A program made the position numbers and the translations under genes. The notes beneath the pieces were generated by a model. The model ran no database searches. It was given only the letters and a program-made list of their open reading frames with translations, and was not told where the DNA came from. DNA of 9,664 bases from Chloroflexota bacterium. GTDB lineage: Bacteria > Chloroflexota > Anaerolineae > B4-G1. This document shows, one piece after another, positions 5,831 through 9,664 of this stretch; position 1 is the stretch's first letter, and each line of letters opens with the position of its first letter. The stretch is from NCBI GenBank assembly GCA_024232355.1, contig JAAEPW010000423.1, positions 1 to 9,664 on the forward strand, in the 5' to 3' direction.

Positions 5831-6517
5831 ATGGACCGTAAGCCTAAATCGGACAATTCCAATCCAATTCGTGTGCTGATTGCCGACGACCATCCGATCG
5901 TGCGGGCCGGTATCAAGACGATGATCGAAAAGGAACCCGACCTGTGTGTGGTGAGTGAAATCGCTGAGGGGGACCGGGTAGAAACCCTGACTCGTCAGTG
6001 GCAGCCAGACGTGCTGGTGTTGGACATCAATATGCCCGGTCTGGACCCGGTCGCCGCCACACGTGCACTGAAAAAGCATCGTCCCGATCTGAACATCCTG
6101 GTGTTGACCGCCTACGACGACGATGCCTACGTGACCGGTCTGCTCTCTGCCGGGGCGACCGGCTACCTGCTCAAAGAGGAAGCGCTCGACACCCTGGTGA
6201 TGGCCATCCGGGCCGTCGCCGGGGGTGAATCGTGGTTGAGCCAGCGCGTCGCTGGGCGGTTGGCGCGCAAAGCCATTGCCCCGGCGCGCACTGCCACAGC
6301 CGAGCCTCTTACACCGCGAGAGCGGGAGGTGCTACGGTTGTTGGCCCTGGGCCTCAACAACGACGAGATCGCCGCAAAACTGTTCATCTCCAAGCGCACG
6401 GTGCAGAACCACGTGAGCAACATCTATGGCAAACTCGACCTCGACTCGCGGGCCGAGGCGGTGCTGTACGCCATCCGGCACGAGGTCGTGGACGTGAGCG
6501 AGGTCAAAGACCCATGA
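5831..6517 (+). CDS. NarL/FixJ-family response regulator
   Basis: This 228-residue regulator has an N-terminal receiver domain. It shows the acidic pair Asp19-Asp20 (IADDHP), phosphoacceptor Asp65 (VLVLDINMPG), Thr93 (LTAYDDDAY) and Lys115 (YLLKEE). After a linker at about 137-158 comes a LuxR-type helix-turn-helix (about 159-215): LTPREREVLRLLALGLNNDE, then IAAKLFISKRTVQNHVSNIY. All residues expected for phosphorylation are present. It should be a DNA-binding transcription regulator in the cytoplasm. AAAGGG (5819-5824) precedes the start by six bases. Its stop overlaps the ATG of the fused permease-kinase (ATGA), so the two are translationally coupled and form a cognate pair. Target genes are unknown, but NarL-type pairs often autoregulate or control neighbours. 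Confidence 0.93.
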   Translation: MDRKPKSDNSNPIRVLIADDHPIVRAGIKTMIEKEPDLCVVSEIAEGDRVETLTRQWQPDVLVLDINMPGLDPVAATRALKKHRPDLNILVLTAYDDDAYVTGLLSAGATGYLLKEEALDTLVMAIRAVAGGESWLSQRVAGRLARKAIAPARTATAEPLTPREREVLRLLALGLNNDEIAAKLFISKRTVQNHVSNIYGKLDLDSRAEAVLYAIRHEVVDVSEVKDP

Positions 6518-8292
6518 TTCGCCTGGCCTGGCGCGGACTGTGGCAGCGCAAAGTGCGCACGGCTCTGACGTTGATCGGGGTGGCGGCGTGCGTGCTGGCG
6601 CTCACGACTATGGACGGCATGATGGACTATATGCAGGCCGAGCGCGAGAAAGAAGTGGCCCGCATGGCCGGGCGACTGTTGCTCCAACCGCGCGGCGCGG
6701 GCCACCCACCGCTCAAGAACACCCTGCGCGCCGAGTCTGTCCTTGCCGCCCTGGACCGGCCCAACATCGTCGCCGACGAGAGCACGCCCCTTCTCTTTCT
6801 CGTCCTCGAACCGCCCGACAGCCCGATGGATATTGCCCGCGTGTTGGGCGTGGGGCTGTGGCCCGGCCACGAGCGGGCTTGGCTCGGCACCTTTGCCGCC
6901 GCGTCGGGGCAAGCGACGTTGGCTGGGCAGAGCGACGACGAGGTGATTCTTGGCTACCAGGCCGCTCGCTTTTACGGCATATCGGCCGCCGGTGAGACGG
7001 TCACGCTGGCCGATCAAGATTGGCGCGTGGTCGGTTTGCTGGAAGAGTCGGGGACGCCCAACGTGGACGATGTGGTCCTGATGCCGTTGGCGAGCGCACA
7101 GGCGATCATCGGCGCGGAGGATTGGCTCTCTGCCGTGCTGCTCACCGCCGATGAGGGCCGGTCGGACAGCCTGGCCCTCGCCCTGGCAAACGAGTACCCC
7201 ACGCTGCAAGTCAACACCCAGGCAGACGTCCGCCGTTGGGTGCTGGACGAGATGGAACTGCCCAACAACTTTATGGGCACGACGTCGTGGGTGGCCCTCG
7301 TCATCGTCGTGCTCTCCGTCGCCAACGTCACCAGCATCGCCGTCCGCGAGCGCGCGCAAGAGATCGACCTGATTCGGACCATCGGCGAAAAACGGTCGGA
7401 TATCCTGGGCTACACTCTGGCGGAGGCGCTGACGCTCAGCCTGTGCGGCGGGGCACTGGGTGCGCTGATCGCGGTACCCATCGCCCATCTCTTTGAGTGG
7501 GAGTGGATCCTCAGTTGGGGCGAGATGGTGCGGGTGGCCGGGCTGGTGTTGGTCGCCGGTGTTCTGGCAGGCGTCTACCCAGCCTATCGCGCCGCCCGCG
7601 TCTACCCGCAGGTGCTGCGTTACGAGGAATTGCGCGGACAGATGGAAAAGGTCGCCGCCGAAAAACAGGCGATCGGGCAGGCATATCGCCAACTGGTACG
7701 CGGCCGCGAGGAGGAGCGGGCCCGAATCGCGCGCGAGCTGCACGACCTGGCCATCCAAAGCCTGGTGGGGCTAAAATTCCACCTGGCCGAAGAGATGCCG
7801 GATGCCCAGTCTGGCCTCCAGGCCGAGATCGACGGGGTGATCGACACGCTGCGCGAGTTGTGCGCCGATCTGCGCCCGCCTGCCCTGGACCGGCTGGGCT
7901 TGGTCGCCACGCTGCGCGCCTACGTGGACGGCTTTGGCGAGCGGACCGGCATACCGATCGCGTTCAACGTGGATGGCCGCGAGCGCCGACTGTCGCCCGA
8001 AGCCGAACTGGCGCTCTTTCGTGTGGCGCAGGAGGCGCTGGCCAATGCCTGGAAGCACGCCCAAGCGCCCAAGACCGAGGTGACCCTCCAGTTCGGCGAG
8101 GCCGCAGTAGACCTAACCGTCGTCGATCGGGGGCGGGGCTTTGTCGTGCCGGAGCGATTAGAGACGCTGGCCGAGGCCGATCATTTTGGCCTGGTGAGTA
8201 TGCGCGAGCGATTGGAGCTCGTCGAGGGCACGCTGCGCGTGACTTCTGAACCGGGGCAGGGGACGGTTGTTGCGGCGTCGGTGCCGTTGTAG
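6514..8292 (+). CDS. MacB/FtsX-type ABC permease module fused to a NarL-type histidine kinase
   Basis: This 592-residue protein fuses two known modules. Residues 1-370 look like a MacB/FtsX permease. A basic start is followed by a membrane helix (about 16-33), then an extracytoplasmic MacB-PCD-like domain (about 34-250). Three more helices (about 255-275, 300-326, 337-358) follow, ending in the family's closing motif YPAYRAARVYPQVLRYEEL. A coiled coil (about 370-400) leads to a HisKA_3 domain with phosphoacceptor His410 (ARIARELHD). The HATPase domain has Asn511 in the N-box (QEALANAWKHA), a G1 box DRGRG (538-542) and a G2 box around Gly559 (HFGLVSMRER). The kinase seems complete. The ATG at 6514 overlaps the regulator's stop. 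The longer open frame back to 6232 only shadows the regulator gene. No partner ATPase is encoded in the window, so the permease part probably senses rather than transports; that role is inferred. Confidence 0.92.
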   Translation: MIRLAWRGLWQRKVRTALTLIGVAACVLALTTMDGMMDYMQAEREKEVARMAGRLLLQPRGAGHPPLKNTLRAESVLAALDRPNIVADESTPLLFLVLEPPDSPMDIARVLGVGLWPGHERAWLGTFAAASGQATLAGQSDDEVILGYQAARFYGISAAGETVTLADQDWRVVGLLEESGTPNVDDVVLMPLASAQAIIGAEDWLSAVLLTADEGRSDSLALALANEYPTLQVNTQADVRRWVLDEMELPNNFMGTTSWVALVIVVLSVANVTSIAVRERAQEIDLIRTIGEKRSDILGYTLAEALTLSLCGGALGALIAVPIAHLFEWEWILSWGEMVRVAGLVLVAGVLAGVYPAYRAARVYPQVLRYEELRGQMEKVAAEKQAIGQAYRQLVRGREEERARIARELHDLAIQSLVGLKFHLAEEMPDAQSGLQAEIDGVIDTLRELCADLRPPALDRLGLVATLRAYVDGFGERTGIPIAFNVDGRERRLSPEAELALFRVAQEALANAWKHAQAPKTEVTLQFGEAAVDLTVVDRGRGFVVPERLETLAEADHFGLVSMRERLELVEGTLRVTSEPGQGTVVAASVPL

Positions 8293-8329
8293 CTCAACAG
8301 CCCGAATGAATTCGCGGCTTGATATGGGA

Positions 8330-8348
8330 AACACGTTAAAAACGTGTT
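8330..8348. repeat. 8-bp inverted repeat between convergent genes
   Basis: AACACGTT (8330-8337) and AACGTGTT (8341-8348) form a stem with a 3-base loop. It sits between the ends of the permease-kinase gene and the minus-strand EF-G-like gene and overlaps the latter's TAA. It could slow polymerase from both sides. The stem is AT-rich and no T-run follows on either strand, so a terminator role is only a guess. Confidence 0.3.
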
Positions 8349-8763
8349 ATTCATTGCCCAGCTTGGTCTTCCAAGCAAGGTTTCTGGACGGCTCATCAAT
8401 GCGCAGAATTCTTCTCGTTGCTTCTTTTGCAGCAAAGTAATAGCCAACCGGCACAGAATCAACATTATGCCATCCAATTGTTTCCAACTCAAAAGCCACG
8501 CCAAGTAAAGGCATGAAATCAACCATCATAAGCACATCCAAGATACCATCCAGTACATAATCATTGTAGTTGCAATTCTCGGGCCAATCCACTGGGGATA
8601 CAAAGGAAAAAGATTCGGCCGGACTTGCAGAGAGGGTTACTTCTCCATAAATGTAGCGGGGGCCAGTGTGAACATGATGAGTATATTTCACAGTGGCGGG
8701 TTCGCTAAGATACGCATAACTCCGAGCCGTTTTTCTAGAAAACCACTGCTCAAGATATTTCAT
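8347..8763 (-). CDS. small protein resembling stand-alone elongation factor G domain IV
   Basis: This 138-residue protein has no annotation I can recall directly, but its motifs follow the order of EF-G domain IV. They are TGPRYIYGEVTL (33-44, compare the GGRGQYGHV loop), SFSFVSPV (51-58), YVLDGILDVL (69-78), PLLGVAFEL (85-93), WHNVDSVP (98-105, compare the conserved HxVDSS) and FAAKEATRRIL (110-120). There is no GTPase domain, signal peptide or membrane segment, and the length is about that of domain IV alone. In EF-G this domain enters the ribosomal A site, so a ribosome-related role is possible but inferred. GGAGGA lies about five bases before the ATG. It starts 49 bases after the acetyltransferase stop and is probably in the same operon. 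An unrelated alpha/beta fold cannot be excluded. Confidence 0.75.
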   Translation of the reverse strand: MKYLEQWFSRKTARSYAYLSEPATVKYTHHVHTGPRYIYGEVTLSASPAESFSFVSPVDWPENCNYNDYVLDGILDVLMMVDFMPLLGVAFELETIGWHNVDSVPVGYYFAAKEATRRILRIDEPSRNLAWKTKLGNE

Positions 8764-8812
8764 TGTCTTCCTCCATAAAAGCGACGCGACTATTTCGTAA
8801 GAGGTTGGGCAG

Positions 8813-9364
8813 CTAACCTATGTCTGCCCACTCCCGCCTCAACAGCCCATACAACAACATATCATACCTCTTGCCATCCCGCTGGAGAAACTCCCGAAAC
8901 GCCCCCTCCCTCTGGAAACCCAATTTCTCCATCAATGCGATAGAGCGCGCGTTGTAGCCAAAGACCGTCGCGGTGATGCGGTGCAGGTTGAGTTCGTTAA
9001 AGGCGAACGCCAGCATCAGTTGCGCTGCCTCGGTGCCATACCCTTTCCCCCAATGCGCGCGGTCCCCGATGGCGATGCCAAACCCGCTCACCCCGTGTGC
9101 CCACAATATCCCGTCCAGTTCGACAGTGCCGACCAGGGTGTCGGCGTCTTGGGTTCTGACGGCAAAGGCAAAGGTGTTCTTGTCCTTTTGCAATCCCTCC
9201 AGCCACTGGGTCAACTCGGCCTCTGATTTGGGGCGGGCAGGCAGCGCGTCGTACAGCCGCATAAAGCCGGCATCCTCGTACCAGCGGGCGATGGTGGGGA
9301 GATCGTCCGAGGTCAGGGCATTCAAACGAACCCGGTCTCCATGCAACAATTTTGAAAGAATCAT
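8813..9364 (-). CDS. GNAT-family N-acetyltransferase, RimJ/RimL-like
   Basis: This 183-residue protein has the layout of RimJ/RimL-type acetyltransferases. The start ILSKLLHGDRVRLNALTSDD carries the family's early strand. Motif A for acetyl-CoA binding is RAHWGKGYGTEA (102-113, the R/QxxGxG/A pattern). LHRITATVFGYNARSIALME (127-146) and KLGFQREGAFREF (147-159) form the motif B end. It should transfer an acetyl group from acetyl-CoA to an amino group on a protein N-terminus or small molecule; the acceptor is unknown. GGAGGG lies seven bases before the ATG at 9364. It is the first gene of a minus-strand pair with the EF-G domain IV-like protein, which may hint at ribosome-related function, though this rests only on proximity. 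Confidence 0.9.
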   Translation of the reverse strand: MILSKLLHGDRVRLNALTSDDLPTIARWYEDAGFMRLYDALPARPKSEAELTQWLEGLQKDKNTFAFAVRTQDADTLVGTVELDGILWAHGVSGFGIAIGDRAHWGKGYGTEAAQLMLAFAFNELNLHRITATVFGYNARSIALMEKLGFQREGAFREFLQRDGKRYDMLLYGLLRREWADIG

Positions 9365-9664
9365 AGTTTAACCCTCCACATTCATTTGTGTTCAGTATTC
9401 ATTAGTTCGGACAGTTTTTATTCGGCCATTTCAATAATTTCACAGATAATATTCGTGAAATATCATTATTTGCCGAATATTTTACGATTTCAGGCCTATT
9501 CAGGTTTGTTCACTTTATGAATTTTCCTTAATGGAAAATTTCGAATGAACCGGCAAAAAATATTACCCACTCTTTTAAGGCAATTGTCGGATTTTATTCG
9601 ACAAAACCAAGTAAACTCCGAATAGATTTCGGTTTAGGCTCTCGAAAAAGTGTCCGAAGTATTG
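9365..9664. other. AT-rich apparently non-coding end region
   Basis: No plausible gene is seen on either strand. The sequence is much AT-richer than the rest of the window and rich in short inverted repeats: AATATTCG/CGAATATT (9448-9455, 9474-9481), AATTTTCC/GGAAAATT (9520-9527, 9533-9540) and ATTATTTGCCG with CGGCAAAAAAT (9465-9475, 9551-9561, one mismatch). It must also hold the promoter of the minus-strand acetyltransferase, which I could not place. Confidence 0.5.
9406..9658. mobile_element. candidate ~253-bp MITE-like element with 14-bp inverted ends
   Basis: TTCGGACAGTTTTT (9406-9419) and AAAAAGTGTCCGAA (9645-9658) are inverted repeats with one mismatch, at the limits of the AT-rich block. 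They resemble insertion-sequence termini. No transposase is encoded between them and no clean target-site duplication is visible. GTATT occurs near both ends, but on the left it does not abut the repeat. The window ends six bases later, so the right boundary cannot be tested. Confidence 0.35.

Noticed and set aside
6232..6513. N-terminal extension of the permease-kinase upstream of its ATG
   Set aside because: The extension reads the response-regulator gene in another frame and gives low-complexity sequence. The ATG at 6514 starts directly with the membrane-targeting segment and overlaps the regulator's stop.
6424..7758. 444-codon open frame on the minus strand
   Set aside because: It lies opposite the permease-kinase gene. 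Its product is rich in His, Gln, Arg and Gly without any domain, as expected from antisense reading of a GC-rich gene.
1..9664. CRISPR array, tRNA or rRNA genes
   Set aside because: No regularly spaced direct repeats were seen, nor any sequence I could recognise as tRNA or rRNA; a covariance-model scan was not possible here.

Overview
This 9.7 kb window looks like a piece of a bacterial chromosome. Its GC-rich genes sit on both strands and are separated by AT-rich gaps that carry palindromic repeats. The protein families (BaiN-type flavoprotein, AttH/CrtC-type lipocalin, MacB-type permease domain, NarL/FixJ two-component pair) and the repeats would fit a Chloroflexota (Anaerolineae-like) genome. 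That assignment is inference, because the window has no rRNA or other marker gene.

Layout. Positions 1-82 may hold the last codons of a gene cut by the window edge. Positions 83-502 hold no firm gene but carry a nested inverted-repeat element. A DUF3795 Cys-rich protein (503-979) and a BaiN/HI0933-type flavoprotein (1020-2267) follow on the plus strand. The flavoprotein collides tail to tail, with overlapping stop codons, with a minus-strand gene (2264-3970) that fuses a LysE-type exporter to an extracytoplasmic AttH/CrtC-like lipocalin domain. Upstream of it on the same strand lies a phosphotransferase (APH/homoserine-kinase-II fold) pseudogene (4107-4704) whose catalytic middle has been deleted. 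A lower-GC SAM-dependent methyltransferase (4898-5701) diverges from the pseudogene.

The centre of interest is the two-gene unit 5831-8292. It encodes a NarL/FixJ response regulator whose stop codon overlaps (ATGA) the start of a 592-residue protein. That protein joins a MacB/FtsX-type ABC permease module (four membrane segments and a large extracytoplasmic domain) to a complete HisKA_3/HATPase histidine kinase. No ABC ATPase gene is visible, so the permease module may have become a sensor. The leader of this unit contains a perfect 22-bp-arm hairpin related to the repeat near the left end. Together the two copies show compensatory base changes in their stems.

The right end has a minus-strand pair: a RimJ/RimL-type GNAT acetyltransferase (8813-9364) followed by a small protein (8347-8763) that resembles free-standing domain IV of elongation factor G. 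The last 300 bases are AT-rich, apparently non-coding, and bounded by inverted repeats that resemble the ends of a small mobile element.
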